Positions 46,188-56,244 are shown, counted from the stretch's first letter. The stretch is DNA of 64,000 bases from Chitinophagaceae bacterium (GCA_016706055.1 JADJKL010000011.1:186001-250000); one strand, 5' to 3'. Numbers and translations are program-made. Notes: a model not told the origin generated them from the letters alone.

Positions 46188-47531
46188 ATGCAAGCTTTCC
46201 GCTATAAATTATTTATTGTTTGTTTTCTTATTTTGATTTTCCAAAATGTATCTGCACAAGTAAAGGAAAATCAATCTGCTGAAAAATTATCCATTTTAAC
46301 TAATGACAGCTTGCAGTATAGTTTATACCTGCCTGCTAATTTTGAAAATGACAAGTATTATCCACTACTAATATTTCTCGATCCGTCTGCAAGAGGTGAT
46401 TATCCAGTAAAACAATATAAAAAGATTGCAGATACCCAAGAAGTTATTCTTGCTGGTTCCTTAAATAGCAAAAATTTTGATCCCTCATCTTCATTTGGCT
46501 CCACTAGTACAATGCTGCAAGACATTACTTATAAATTTAAAATAGATAAAGAACGAATCTGGCTTGCTGGTTTTTCTGGCGGATCGAGAGCTGCTTCAAG
46601 TTATGCCGCTAAAAATGAGAGCATAAAAGGTGTTATAGCTTGTGGCGCAGGCTTTTCTGACGCTGCTTTCATTTCCTCAAATAAATCAATAGCATTTGCA
46701 GGGTTAGTTGGATATAAGGACATGAATTTTGAAGAGATGATAAGGGTAAATAAGCAGCTCACGGAAGCAAACAAAGAGAGCCTACTTTTATTCTTCGATG
46801 GCGATCATATGTGGCCACCTGAAAAGGAGATGAGCATTGCAGTGCAGTGGTTGATGAAGGAAGAGCAATCTGATAAAACTATTTTCCTAAGTGATAATTT
46901 TCGTGAAATTGAATCCTTACGAAGCGCCGGATATTTATATATGTCGTGGATGATGGCAAGTGAAAATAGCAAAGTTCCACAACTCTTTAATTATTCTGAT
47001 TCGTTGAAGCCCATTATTGAATCAACGAAAGGATTTTCAAAAGATAAAATAATGTTTGAAAATGTTCTTTCAGATGAAACTACTTTTTTAGACGAGTTCA
47101 GTTTTCTGTTTGGTCAGGCAGTTTTTTCTGATGTTGATGAAGTTTCAAATATTGATACATGGAAAAGCAGAATTAATACTATTAATACGCTGCGTAAAAA
47201 CAAAAATGGGTACAAGAAGTTTTCCGGAGAAAGGCTTTTTGATTTTACCTGGCGGTTATGTATTGAACAATATAACTGGTTAATGACATCAAGACAATAC
47301 AAGCAAGCCTATAAAGCTGCTACAATACTTTCCTTTAACACAGCATTTTTTTTAAAACCAGAGTTTTTGATGGCAAGAGCTGCAGCCGGAAGTAAAGATT
47401 CTAAAAAGTGCATTAATCATTTGAAGTATTCAATAAAAAATGAAAAGCTGTCAAAAGAAAATATTTTGAATGACGGTTTAATTTCAGACTTGTTTACAGA
47501 AGATGAGCTAAGTAAGTTGTTTAATGAATAA
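46188..47531 (+). CDS. Secreted alpha/beta-hydrolase-like protein
   Basis: A 447-residue protein with signal peptide (FIVCFLILIFQNVSAQ). Residues about 35-230 resemble an esterase or PHB-depolymerase-type alpha/beta hydrolase: YYPLLIFLDPSARGDYP, WLAGFSGGSRAASSYA (nucleophile elbow GFSGGS, Ser about residue 132) and LLFFDGDHMWPP with the likely catalytic His. The C-terminal half is helical (TPR-like) and unfamiliar. Substrate unknown. A -7-like TAAATTTA sits shortly before the ATG. Confidence 0.7.
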   Translation: MQAFRYKLFIVCFLILIFQNVSAQVKENQSAEKLSILTNDSLQYSLYLPANFENDKYYPLLIFLDPSARGDYPVKQYKKIADTQEVILAGSLNSKNFDPSSSFGSTSTMLQDITYKFKIDKERIWLAGFSGGSRAASSYAAKNESIKGVIACGAGFSDAAFISSNKSIAFAGLVGYKDMNFEEMIRVNKQLTEANKESLLLFFDGDHMWPPEKEMSIAVQWLMKEEQSDKTIFLSDNFREIESLRSAGYLYMSWMMASENSKVPQLFNYSDSLKPIIESTKGFSKDKIMFENVLSDETTFLDEFSFLFGQAVFSDVDEVSNIDTWKSRINTINTLRKNKNGYKKFSGERLFDFTWRLCIEQYNWLMTSRQYKQAYKAATILSFNTAFFLKPEFLMARAAAGSKDSKKCINHLKYSIKNEKLSKENILNDGLISDLFTEDELSKLFNE

Positions 47532-47538
47532 AAATCCT

Positions 47539-48907
47539 TTAGTCAAAAAAATCAAGTACATCAATAAACTCAAATGCAGAAACTGAAGAGTGATCTTTCT
47601 CCCAGATAGATTTGATGTTTTTCAAACTTATTTCTCCAATAAGAAATATACTTCCGCACACAATTATCAGATCATCTTTGGAAGCTTTGAGAGATGCACT
47701 GTATAAGGCAGCATTTACATTCATGAACGATTTTCCTTTCAGATTATGTTTCGAGGCCTTATTGGCCAATTCTTCTTCTGGTAAGGCTCTGGGAATTTCT
47801 GCTTTAGTAAAATAATAAATAACGTCTTTAGGTAATAGCCTTAACACTTCATCATGATCTTTGTCATTTACCATTCCTAATATGATGTGCAGCTTTTTGT
47901 GTGGCGTTAAAGCAATTTGTCGAATTAATTGTTTTATGCCTTGCGCATTATGGGCAACATCTAGCACAAGCATTGGATTGGTATTCACTATATCCCAACG
48001 ACCAAATAGGCCAGTAAGCTTCTTTACATTTTTTAATCCTTCTCGCAGATGTTCGTCGGCAATATTCCAACCCTTCTCTTTTAACTGTTTGTAGGTAGCT
48101 AAAACTGTCAACAGATTGTTAGTTTGATAAATTCCTGGTAGATCAAGTTCATAGATTGCTGTCTGTTGATTTTCTTTTTTTATAATTTGAAGAAAAAGAT
48201 GATTTTGCTTCCAGTTGAGTCTTTACTTCAGCATTTTCATTTGCCAAGCAACAAATCTGCTTTTTTTCTTCTGCTATTTTCTCAAAAACAGGTTTAGTTT
48301 CAAGCAATGCTTCCCCTATTACAACTGGAATACCTTGTTTGATAATACCAGCTTTCTCAAATGCAATCTTCTCCAATGTGTCACCAAGAAATTGCATATG
48401 GTCGAACCCAATATTTGTAATTACAGAAACTTCAGGAGTAATGATATTGGTACTGTCAAGCCTTCCGCCCATTCCAGTTTCAATAATGGCTATGTCTACT
48501 TTTTCCTGTGCAAAATAGTCGAAGGCCATTGCTACCGTTATTTCAAAAAAACTGGGTTCCAGTTTTTCAATTTGAGTCTTTATTTTATTTGTAAAATCAA
48601 TTACAAATTCTTCACTCACCGTTTTGCCATCTATCTTAATTCTTTCCCTGAAATCTTTTAAATGCGGAGAAGTGTACAAGCCGGTTTTATAACCTGCTGT
48701 TTGTAAAATGGCCGCCAGCATATGGCTTACAGAGCCTTTACCATTGGTACCGGCTATATGAACTGTTTTGAATTTTTGTTGTGGATTACAGAGAGAATTG
48801 CAAAGTTCAATTGTATTGGAAAGATCTGCTTTATAGGCTGCTGCACCAATTCTGCTGAACATTGGTAAGCGGCTGAATAAATAATCAAGTGTTTGCTGAT
48901 AATCCAT
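47539..48907 (-). pseudogene. folC: Folylpolyglutamate synthase/dihydrofolate synthase, frameshifted
   Basis: FolC adds glutamate to folates. The N-terminal frame from ATG 48907 has TVHIAGTNGKGSVSHMLAAI (P-loop), GLYTSPHLKDFRERIKI, ETGMGGRLDSTNI and ITNIGFDHMQFLGDTL. The C-terminal frame has LFGRWDIVNTNPMLVLDVAH and NAQGIKQL. They are joined by LQIIKKENQQTAIYELDLPG once one extra base in the five-base run at 48193-48197 is removed. The ATG at 48949 lies inside the upstream hairpin and is rejected. A single indel in a normally essential gene. Confidence 0.92.
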
Positions 48908-48924
48908 ACTGAACAAAAATAAGA

Positions 48925-48959
48925 AAGGGATGTTATGATTTGTGTTCATAACATCCCTT
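48925..48959 (-). terminator. Strong hairpin between tonB-like gene and folC
   Basis: A perfect 14-bp stem (AAGGGATGTTATGA with TCATAACATCCCTT) and 7-nt loop. Read on the minus strand it is followed by TCTTATTTTTG, a rough U tract. It lies after the stop of the TonB-like gene and before folC, so it ends or attenuates that transcript. Confidence 0.75.
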
Positions 48960-48979
48960 CAACAACATTTTATTTCTTG

Positions 48980-49840
48980 CTAATTCACTTCAAAGTTGAA
49001 CTGAACTGTTAGCATCGATTCATGATCAGCTTTATCAAAACGAATATTCTGAAGATATTGCATGATGGCTGTTTTATAAGCATTGTTACTGCTTGATGAA
49101 CCTCTGGCAATACTTACAAACTTTCCTAAACCCTCTGGTGACACACTTACATTGGCATATATAGTCGCTTTTTCTAAATCACCCTGAAACGAGTAATGGC
49201 GGACAATTTTCCTATCGCCGCTCTTTATTTTGGGTCCGCTGCCACTTCCGCTACCAGGACCATTTCCGCCACCATTGCCAGTGCCGTTTCCTCCACCAGT
49301 CCCACTTCCATTGCCAACACCACTTCCGGTTCCGCTACCGCCAGCTTTGTCATAATCGTCAGCAGAGCCGCCACCTTTTCCAGTGCCAGTTGTTGTTTTT
49401 CCTAAAACAGCTTTTGGAACTTTTGGAGCAGGAACTTCAACTACAGGTTTCGGGTCTGCTTTTACAACGGATGTATTAGTGATTGTTGTCGCTTTAGGTT
49501 TAGTGGCAATAGGTTTAGTTATTGCAGGGCTATTTGGGTCGTTAAAATCTTCAATATCTTTTGAATCTAGATTTTCTCCAGGAGTAGGAGGTGTATAATC
49601 TGCTATCCCCGCAACACCTGCTGCTTGAACAGGGTTTCCACCACCACCACCGCCATCTGCCAGTAACTCAGGCTCATCTGGAAGATTTAGCTCAACCTCA
49701 ATTCCCGGTTCATAAAGTGTTTTAGTAAACTCTGGTAGTTTCCACTTAAGCAGAATCATCAATAATATTGCTGAAATGGCAAAACCAATGGTAATTAGGG
49801 TTGCCTGTGTACGATTCTTTGCTTCAAGAGTTGCGGACAT
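48980..49840 (-). CDS. TonB-like energy transducer with Gly-rich linker
   Basis: From ATG 49840 the protein has one N-terminal transmembrane helix (TLITIGFAISAILLMILLKW), a proline- and lysine-rich periplasmic stretch and a long Gly/Ser/Asn/Thr repeat segment (about residues 165-205). The C-terminal domain is TonB-like (ATIYANVSVSPEGLGKFVSI...NAYKTAIMQYLQNIRFDK). It would transmit proton-motive force to outer membrane receptors. Upstream exbB/exbD partners are not found in the adjacent DNA, which holds an MFS gene. The Gly-rich section appears as a GC-rich island in the DNA. Confidence 0.85.
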   Translation of the reverse strand: MSATLEAKNRTQATLITIGFAISAILLMILLKWKLPEFTKTLYEPGIEVELNLPDEPELLADGGGGGGNPVQAAGVAGIADYTPPTPGENLDSKDIEDFNDPNSPAITKPIATKPKATTITNTSVVKADPKPVVEVPAPKVPKAVLGKTTTGTGKGGGSADDYDKAGGSGTGSGVGNGSGTGGGNGTGNGGGNGPGSGSGSGPKIKSGDRKIVRHYSFQGDLEKATIYANVSVSPEGLGKFVSIARGSSSSNNAYKTAIMQYLQNIRFDKADHESMLTVQFNFEVN

Positions 49841-49994
49841 AGTGTAATAGTTATTCATACAAATTTACATTTTGGTGATTCGGGGAGCAAACTATTATTG
49901 TTCACACCCGTTAGTAACGATGCAAACGCCGTGCAACTTGCATAAATACCTATTTATAAAATGTTAAAATGAATATGGTTGCTTAAAAAACTAA

Positions 49995-51179
49995 TTATTT
50001 GCTCTTAATGAGTCTTAAAATACTGGATACGCCGAATATGGCGCCAAATCCCAGTAATAGCATTGTGTTTTCTTTTGCAAGAAAACTTTCAGAATAAAAT
50101 ATTCTATCAATAATAATGAGGCTGAGTGTAGTAATCAAAAATCCAATTGAGTTATAAATAGTCAAGGCGGTTCCTTTCAACCCATCTGGTGCATATTGAG
50201 CTACTAATGTTGAAAATTGTGGTGAATCTGGACTAACTGTAAAGCCCCAAATGAAAAGTATTAAAAGAAAGAAAGGTAGTGGAAGGTTGTAGATAAATGG
50301 TGAAAGAAAACAACACAGACCTGAAATAAATAAAGCTGTAATTCCCACTTTTGCGCTACCCCAATATTTTGAAAGATATCCGCCTAATACAGAACTAATA
50401 CTTCCAACGCCAATAATTAGAAAACTCAGTAAAGAAATATTTAAATCAACTTTATTCTTTGAAGCATATAAAGCAAGAATTACCGGTAAGAAACCCCAAA
50501 AAGTATAAAGCTCCCACATATGACCAAAATATCCGTAAGCTGATTGTCTCCATTTCTTCGACGAAAATATTTTTCCAAAAGCATTCCATTGGAAGCTGCC
50601 GGATTTTTTTCTGTATGGCCCATCGCCTACAAAAAGAATCATCAGGAAGCCACCAATTACTGCAAAAGTAGAAGTGAAATATAAAACTGATTTCCAGGGT
50701 AAAGCAAAATCTCTGTTCTTTAATAAATGCGGAAAAGCAGTTCCAAGTATTAAAGCTCCGAGTAAAAATCCTAATGCTTTGCCTAAGCCTTTTTCGTACC
50801 AGTCGGCTGCTATTTTCATGCCAACAGGATAAATGCCTGCAATAAAAAATCCGGTGATAAAGCGTAGTGAAAAAAGAGATGTGGCATCCGTTGCCAACCA
50901 TGCAACAGCAGTGTTTGATAGTGCTCCAAGCAAAGAACAGATCAAAAATAATCTCACCGGAGAATATCTGTCAGCCAATGAGAAAAAAGCAAAAACTAAA
51001 GTACCTGCAATAAAACCCAACATTATGGCAGATGTAATATTACTTACAGCATATTGTGATAAGCCCAGCGTTTGTTTTAGTTCTGGTAAAATAGCATTGC
51101 CTACAAACCAAAGTGATGTGCCGGCAAATTGAGCCAGCACTATGACAGGAAGTATCTTTTTAGGAACAGAAACTGACAC
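49995..51179 (-). CDS. MFS transporter
   Basis: A 394-residue major facilitator protein with twelve hydrophobic segments. FFSLADRYSPVRLFLICSLL is the loop 2-3 motif, ADWYEKGLGKALGFLLGALI the second-half-like loop and LILFIWGFTVSPDSPQFSTL a conserved late helix. The sequence (MTS-type, PDSPQFSTLVAQ) resembles the sugar/nitrate-like MFS group often annotated as YihN-like. Substrate unknown. It starts at a GTG that overlaps the stop of the EamA gene (TAGTG). Last gene of the agmatinase operon. Confidence 0.88.
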   Translation of the reverse strand: MSVSVPKKILPVIVLAQFAGTSLWFVGNAILPELKQTLGLSQYAVSNITSAIMLGFIAGTLVFAFFSLADRYSPVRLFLICSLLGALSNTAVAWLATDATSLFSLRFITGFFIAGIYPVGMKIAADWYEKGLGKALGFLLGALILGTAFPHLLKNRDFALPWKSVLYFTSTFAVIGGFLMILFVGDGPYRKKSGSFQWNAFGKIFSSKKWRQSAYGYFGHMWELYTFWGFLPVILALYASKNKVDLNISLLSFLIIGVGSISSVLGGYLSKYWGSAKVGITALFISGLCCFLSPFIYNLPLPFFLLILFIWGFTVSPDSPQFSTLVAQYAPDGLKGTALTIYNSIGFLITTLSLIIIDRIFYSESFLAKENTMLLLGFGAIFGVSSILRLIKSK

Positions 51180-52117
51180 TATTTTTTATTTAAAACCTGA
51201 ATAAAAGATTTTATCTGAAGGTTGGCAATTATTAAACCAGCGATTACTAAAATGAAACTATATAAATGAATCAGCGATACTTTTTCGTTTAAGAATAACA
51301 CAGCCTCAATGCTGCTGAAAACAGGAATTAGGTTGCCGAACAAAGAAGCTCTGCCAGCTCCTAAATTGGCAATTGATTTATTCCAGAGCAGGAAGCATAT
51401 TACTGATGCTCCAAGGCCGAGATAAAAAATTGCACCAATGTTTTGTATGTTAAATTCGAAACCACCTTCCGTTTTTAATTCATATAAATAAAATGGAAGA
51501 AGAAGAACGGTTCCAATCAAGAAAATAGTGAAAAGAAAATTTCTTGAACTCATAGTTACCGGTTTCTTTCTTACACAAACATTATATACTGCGAATGTAA
51601 AAGCCGCTGCCAGCATCCACCAATCACCCTTTGTAAAAGAGAATGATAATAGAGTGTCAATACTTCCTTTGCTTAGTAATAATAATATTCCTGAAATACA
51701 GATTAGCATACCAATTACTCTTGTTAACGGAATTGATTCTTTCAAAAATATCCTCGCAAGAATTACCGACATGATCGGAGAGGTGGTAGTTCCCAATAAT
51801 GCCATGTTGATAGCTTCTGTAGTGTGGCCAGCTATGTAAACGAATGTATTAAATAACGTAACGCCGGAAACTGCTGTTAAGAGAAAATACCAAAAATGTT
51901 TTTTCAGCAATGCAATCTCTTTAATAAATAAATGCCAGGTAAATGGTAGCAAAATAATTGTGGCACTAAGCCATCTATAAAATGCTAATGTAATGGGAGG
52001 GATGTCGTTTTTAGAGCCTCTTGCTATGATGAAATTTCCAGACCATATCAATGTGGCCAATATGGCTAATGCGGCACCAACCAATATTTTGTTTTGTGAG
52101 AATTTTTCATTCATCAA
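51179..52117 (-). CDS. EamA (DMT) family transporter
   Basis: A 312-residue protein of ten hydrophobic helices in two EamA repeats: ATLIWSGNFIIARGSKNDIP opens the first, and a segment at about residue 165 (WWMLAAAFTFAVYNVCVRKK) the second, with GAGRASLFGNLIPVFSSIEA near the end. The family exports metabolites, amino acids or nucleosides. It lies 12 bp downstream of the radical SAM gene and overlaps the MFS gene by one base, so it is in the operon that begins with agmatinase. Confidence 0.88.
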   Translation of the reverse strand: MMNEKFSQNKILVGAALAILATLIWSGNFIIARGSKNDIPPITLAFYRWLSATIILLPFTWHLFIKEIALLKKHFWYFLLTAVSGVTLFNTFVYIAGHTTEAINMALLGTTTSPIMSVILARIFLKESIPLTRVIGMLICISGILLLLSKGSIDTLLSFSFTKGDWWMLAAAFTFAVYNVCVRKKPVTMSSRNFLFTIFLIGTVLLLPFYLYELKTEGGFEFNIQNIGAIFYLGLGASVICFLLWNKSIANLGAGRASLFGNLIPVFSSIEAVLFLNEKVSLIHLYSFILVIAGLIIANLQIKSFIQVLNKK

Positions 52118-52129
52118 GGGGAAGTGTTA

Positions 52130-53431
52130 TTAGTGATGCGCAAAGTCCATTTCAAATTTCCCGTTTATTCGCTCAATTGGCGGATTGAAATAACCATATT
52201 TTAAATCAGGAAATTCTTCTCTAATCAACTGCTGCAATTGTTTTACACCCAAACATTCTCCTGTATCTGTCACACCAATTTTCCCCAGATACCAATCCGG
52301 GTCTATATTAAAACTTCGCCATTGTATCATCTTCAATCCTGTTTCCGTAATGAATTTTCTTAATGCTTCGTATTCTGCAATAGAATCTGTCATTCCTGGG
52401 AAAACAAAAAAATTGATAGATGTCCAGCCACCAAAACTGTTGACAATTTTTAGGCTCTCAACAATATCTTCAAATTGATAATTGTTTGGGCGGTAGTATG
52501 GGGTATAAATTTCTTTTCTTACTGAGTTTGTGCTTACTCTTATTGAATCTAATCCAGCTTCACATAAAGCTTTTACTGCTTTTGGCATCGAGCCATTTGT
52601 ATTGATATTGATGCTTCCTTTCGATGTGTGTTTTCTTATTTCAATAATTGCATCCCGCATAGTTTCCCACATCAATAATGGTTCGCCTTCACATCCTTGC
52701 CCGAAGCTTACAATTGGATAAGGAGCGGATTCAAGATGCGGAACAGTAAATTCAACTATCTCTTCTACGGTAGGTTTAAATCCTAATCTGTCTTGAGGAG
52801 ATACAATTGTTTCTTCATCTGGTTGTAAGGAAATGCATCCAACACAGTTGGCATTGCAAGCTGGTGATACGGGAATAGGGCACTCCCATCTGCCTAATGC
52901 AAAATTTCTTGCGGCAGGACATTGGTAAGTTAATGCACAGTTATTGGCGAGGTGACTTACTAAGCGATTATGCGGATAATGTGAAAGCAAGCCTTTTACA
53001 CCGGTATCTATTTCTTCTTTGTCGTAGCCTTCACTATCTTGTCTTATATCTTGTTCAATTCTTACAGCAGGAACATAAAATTTTCCATCGAGCCAGCCTG
53101 CGGCTGAATAGCAAAACAATGGAAGTACTGGAGCATCGGGATCCGTCTCAAAAGCAGACATATAAAATCCTGAATAAGCAGGAGGAACGAATGCAGCAAC
53201 TGCTAATCCTTTTTCGCATAATCTCATTTCACCGGTTTCAACGTCAATACCAATTCCTTTTCGTCCGGGTAATTCATACAAAGAACCGCCAAATGGTAAT
53301 TCAATCCAATCTTCTTCTGGAATAACTACAGCATTTTAGTCGCTACGACCGGTTACATAAAGAGATGTGTCTTCGAAAATATTTCCTTTTCCGTCGGCGT
53401 AAAGTATGTATGGAGATTGTTGTAAACTCAT
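52130..53431 (-). pseudogene. Radical SAM protein of unknown function, in-frame TAA at codon 32
   Basis: Carries the [4Fe-4S]-binding CxxxCxxC motif as SPACNANCVGCISLQ (about residue 195 of the repaired protein), followed by GCEGEPLLMWETMRDAI, SININTNGSMPKAV and GLDSIRVSTNSVRKE, as in radical SAM barrels. A Cys-rich segment ahead of it (LANNCALTYQCPAARN) may bind a second cluster. The true start is ATG 53431 (MSLQQSPYILYADGKGN), overlapping the stop of the gene before (ATGA). TAA at 53336-53338 interrupts between GRSD and NAVVIPEEDW, where related proteins would have Trp. An internal ATG at 53281 gives the surviving frame. Confidence 0.85.
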
Positions 53432-53970
53432 TTATCTAATTGTTGCCTGCAAAAGTCGTTAAATTCTTTTTCATCAACAGGAGTTTTAATTTCATCAATT
53501 GTTTGTTGAAAAAGTTTGTTTGATTTTAAATCTATTGTTAGAAGACCATCTTTAAGGATTACCTGATTAACATCATTCCAATTAATTTGCTTTAGCGGAA
53601 AGGAAGGGTATTGAATTTGACTTTTTGTAAAAGTGACATCCAGCTTACGGGTAGTAATTGAAGAGAAAATATCGAACAATAAAGTAATGCCAGCCATCCA
53701 ATAGTTTTCGAAACTTATCCATCCCATTATGATAATAAAAAAGAATGGACGATGACTAAAACTATATTTCGAATTTCTAAAATAGAATTGCAAGCCAAAG
53801 CAAATAGATAGAAAAGTAATTGTGCCAATACTTTTTATCCGGATTTGTTTTATTTCAGAAAAGACAGCGAGATAGCAAAAGAAAACAAAGAGTATAAAAA
53901 TGATAAGATTGCTAAGTCGGTTATACGACGTAAGTTTTTCGTTTTTCAAACTAATCCTACACTCTTTCAT
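53428..53970 (-). CDS. Small membrane protein with PH-like C-terminal domain
   Basis: From ATG 53970: a basic N-terminus (MKECRISLKNEKLTSYNRLS), two pairs of hydrophobic helices, then a soluble C-terminal part (FPLKQINWNDVNQVILKDGL, LTIDLKSNKLFQ) of the kind found in bacterial PH-like domains that follow short membrane hairpins. No specific function. Its start lies 1 bp after the agmatinase stop and its stop overlaps the radical SAM start by ATGA, so all three are translated together. A longer frame to 54069 runs into the agmatinase gene and is rejected. Confidence 0.75.
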   Translation of the reverse strand: MKECRISLKNEKLTSYNRLSNLIIFILFVFFCYLAVFSEIKQIRIKSIGTITFLSICFGLQFYFRNSKYSFSHRPFFFIIIMGWISFENYWMAGITLLFDIFSSITTRKLDVTFTKSQIQYPSFPLKQINWNDVNQVILKDGLLTIDLKSNKLFQQTIDEIKTPVDEKEFNDFCRQQLDK

Positions 53971-53971
53971 A

Positions 53972-55018
53972 TCAACTATTACTTGTGGCCAATATATTAC
54001 AAAGTTTATACAATGCTCTTGCACCAACATTAGCATCCCAATCCGTATCACCGCCAATTCCAACTTCATTCAGATCAAAACCAACAATACGTTTACCGCT
54101 TTCCAACAACTTGGTGAATAAATAAAATACCTGATCCAACTCAAAACCACCTGGAACTGGTGTGCCTGTAAATGGGCAAAGTTTTCTATCTAATCCATCA
54201 ATATCAAAACTAATAAATACTTTTTCTGGTAGTTTACTAATGATTTCATCAGTTATATATTTCCAGGTTTGTCCTTCAAACTGGCGGTTTCTTATTTCTT
54301 TGTCAAAATAAGTAATCACACGGAAATTGCTATTCTTTACATATTCCCACTCATCACTACCGAAGTCTCTGATGCCAACCTGAACTAATCTTTGCATTTC
54401 AGGAATTTCTTTGAGAACATTATACATTATGCTTGCATGGGAATAATTAAACCCTTCGTATGCTTTTCTTAAATCACAATGAGCATCTATTTGAAGTATG
54501 CCAAATTCTCCATGCTTTTCAGCAATCGCTTTTAAAAAACCTAAAGGAGAGCTATGGTCACCGCCTAGTAGACCAATCAGTTTATCTTTTTCTAACAAAG
54601 CTTTTGTTTGTTCATAAACCCAGTTATTTAAAAATTCGCCACCTTCATTTACCTCTTTCAATACTTTGCTCATAAATAGATTTGCCGATACTTCATCACC
54701 CCTTGAAATATAATCGATATATAGCTCGGCTTCTTTTCGGAGAAAGTCACTTTTCAGGAGAATCTTCTTATCACAAGAACGCATATAAAAACCCTGCTTC
54801 CAAGCATCTGGCATATCTGGGTCAAATAAATCAACTTGTAAACTTGCCTTTAATATGGCTTCTGGTGCTCTGGCAGTGCCTGCTCCATAGCTAACCGTAA
54901 CCTCCCAAGGCACAGGTAGAATAATAAGTCTTGAATCTTCTTCATTTGTGGGTAAACCAAAAATATTATTATCAGGATTACTTACTTTATTGGGATCGTA
55001 ATTGTTGAGATCTATCAT
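53972..55018 (-). CDS. Agmatinase/arginase family ureohydrolase
   Basis: A 348-residue manganese enzyme: LLGGDHSSPLGFLKA, ILQIDAHCDLR (DxHxD) and VFISFDIDGLDRK (DxDxxD-like) supply the metal ligands. Agmatinase would give putrescine and urea, arginase ornithine and urea; family members with this N-terminal stretch (PVPWEVTVSYGAGTARAPEA) are usually called agmatinase. No arginine decarboxylase is nearby. It has the best promoter in the window (55040-55069). First gene of a five-gene operon with PH-like, radical SAM, EamA and MFS genes. Confidence 0.88.
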   Translation of the reverse strand: MIDLNNYDPNKVSNPDNNIFGLPTNEEDSRLIILPVPWEVTVSYGAGTARAPEAILKASLQVDLFDPDMPDAWKQGFYMRSCDKKILLKSDFLRKEAELYIDYISRGDEVSANLFMSKVLKEVNEGGEFLNNWVYEQTKALLEKDKLIGLLGGDHSSPLGFLKAIAEKHGEFGILQIDAHCDLRKAYEGFNYSHASIMYNVLKEIPEMQRLVQVGIRDFGSDEWEYVKNSNFRVITYFDKEIRNRQFEGQTWKYITDEIISKLPEKVFISFDIDGLDRKLCPFTGTPVPGGFELDQVFYLFTKLLESGKRIVGFDLNEVGIGGDTDWDANVGARALYKLCNILATSNS

Positions 55019-55039
55019 AGCACTAAATTAATGGCGTTG

Positions 55040-55069
55040 CAAATTTAACTTCTTTCTATTCTTTACAAA
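55040..55069 (-). promoter_or_regulatory. Promoter of the agmatinase operon
   Basis: On the minus strand TTTG (-33, 55066-55069) is followed after 18 nt by TAAATTTG (-7, 55040-55047), 21 nt ahead of the ATG. Both Bacteroidota boxes with correct spacing. Confidence 0.65.
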
Positions 55070-55111
55070 ACAAATGTCATTCAGCCGATGTATTGTATTA
55101 AATTTTATTCA

Positions 55112-55142
55112 TAAAAAAAGAGCTACGCAAGGCAGCTCTTTT
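55112..55142 (-). terminator. Rho-independent terminator of the desaturase gene
   Basis: AAAAGAGCT pairs with AGCTCTTTT across a 9-nt loop. On the minus strand the stem is followed by a T7 tract, directly after the desaturase stop at 55158. Confidence 0.8.
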
Positions 55143-55157
55143 CAATAAAGAAATAGT

Positions 55158-56225
55158 TTATTTTCTACTCAAGGTTTTAAGATGTGTGATATGTGATACA
55201 ACTGCCATTCTCATTTTTGGATATTCGATATATGGGACACCAAATTCCTGACAGGCCTTTTTAATTATTTTACTTATTTCAGGATAGTGTACATGTGAAA
55301 CTCTTGGAAACAAGTGATGTTCTACCTGAAAATTTAATCCACCCACTAACCATGATATTACTCTGTTCTTAGTTGCAAAATTTGCTGTTGTTTTCAATTG
55401 ATGTACTGCCCACTCATCTTCCATTTTACCTGTTGACTCATTGGCTTGAGGGAAATTTGTTTCTTCAACTGTATGAGCCAATTGAAAAACGATGCTTAAA
55501 ACAAATCCGGTAAACATACCATAAATCAGAAATCCGATTAGCCAAGTAGAAAAACCTAAAGTATAAATTGGTATTGCAAAGAAAATAAAAGCATGCAGTA
55601 ATTTAAATCCCCAGAATGAAACATGGTCGCCAATGCTCATTTTCTTGATGGGAGTAGGGCCTATTCTTCCCAAAAAATATTTTTTATAATCTGTAAACAA
55701 AACCCACCAGATGTAAAGTAATGAATAGGCAAACCAAAAATACCAATGTTGAAAACGGTGAATCTTATAATGTTTCTGTGTTTCGCAAAGACGTAATAAT
55801 GGTTTTGCTTCAATGTCATCATCAATACCTTCAATGTTTGTATAAGTGTGATGGATGATATTGTGTTTGTTGCGCCACATAAAGTTGTTGGCACCTAAAA
55901 AATTTAATGTAAGACCGGCCATTTCATTTACCCATTTCTTCTGGCTGAAACTTCCGTGCAAGCCATCATGCATAATGTTAAATCCAATAGCAGCTGTTAA
56001 ACCACCAAGTATAACACATTCAACTATAGCCAGCCATGTAGTTGGCGTAAAAAATACAAGATGAGTGTATACGAAAAGAAAGCTAACGATAAGTATTCCA
56101 GCTTTTAAATACAAAGAAAAACTTCCTGTAGAAGCTTTGCCTGCTTGCTTAAAATAATCGCTTATTCTTTTTTTAAGTTCAGCATGAAATGATTGTGAAG
56201 TATTTGAGAATTTTGGACTTGCCAT
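55158..56225 (-). CDS. Membrane fatty acid (acyl-CoA/acyl-lipid) desaturase
   Basis: A 355-residue di-iron membrane desaturase with the three His boxes: MHDGLHGSF (HDxxH), NIIHHTYTN (HxxHH) and FQVEHHLFPRVSH (QxxHH, Gln as first residue, as in front-end desaturases). Four membrane segments separate them. It inserts a double bond in fatty acids for membrane fluidity. A -7 box lies at 56245-56252 and a terminator follows. Stand-alone gene between the agmatinase operon and bshB1. Confidence 0.92.
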   Translation of the reverse strand: MASPKFSNTSQSFHAELKKRISDYFKQAGKASTGSFSLYLKAGILIVSFLFVYTHLVFFTPTTWLAIVECVILGGLTAAIGFNIMHDGLHGSFSQKKWVNEMAGLTLNFLGANNFMWRNKHNIIHHTYTNIEGIDDDIEAKPLLRLCETQKHYKIHRFQHWYFWFAYSLLYIWWVLFTDYKKYFLGRIGPTPIKKMSIGDHVSFWGFKLLHAFIFFAIPIYTLGFSTWLIGFLIYGMFTGFVLSIVFQLAHTVEETNFPQANESTGKMEDEWAVHQLKTTANFATKNRVISWLVGGLNFQVEHHLFPRVSHVHYPEISKIIKKACQEFGVPYIEYPKMRMAVVSHITHLKTLSRK

Positions 56226-56244
56226 ATTACTAATTTCAGAAGTG

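Noticed and set aside
53971..54069. Longer N-terminus of the PH-like membrane protein
   Set aside because: Overlaps almost 100 bp of agmatinase coding sequence; ATG 53970 sits 1 bp after the agmatinase stop.
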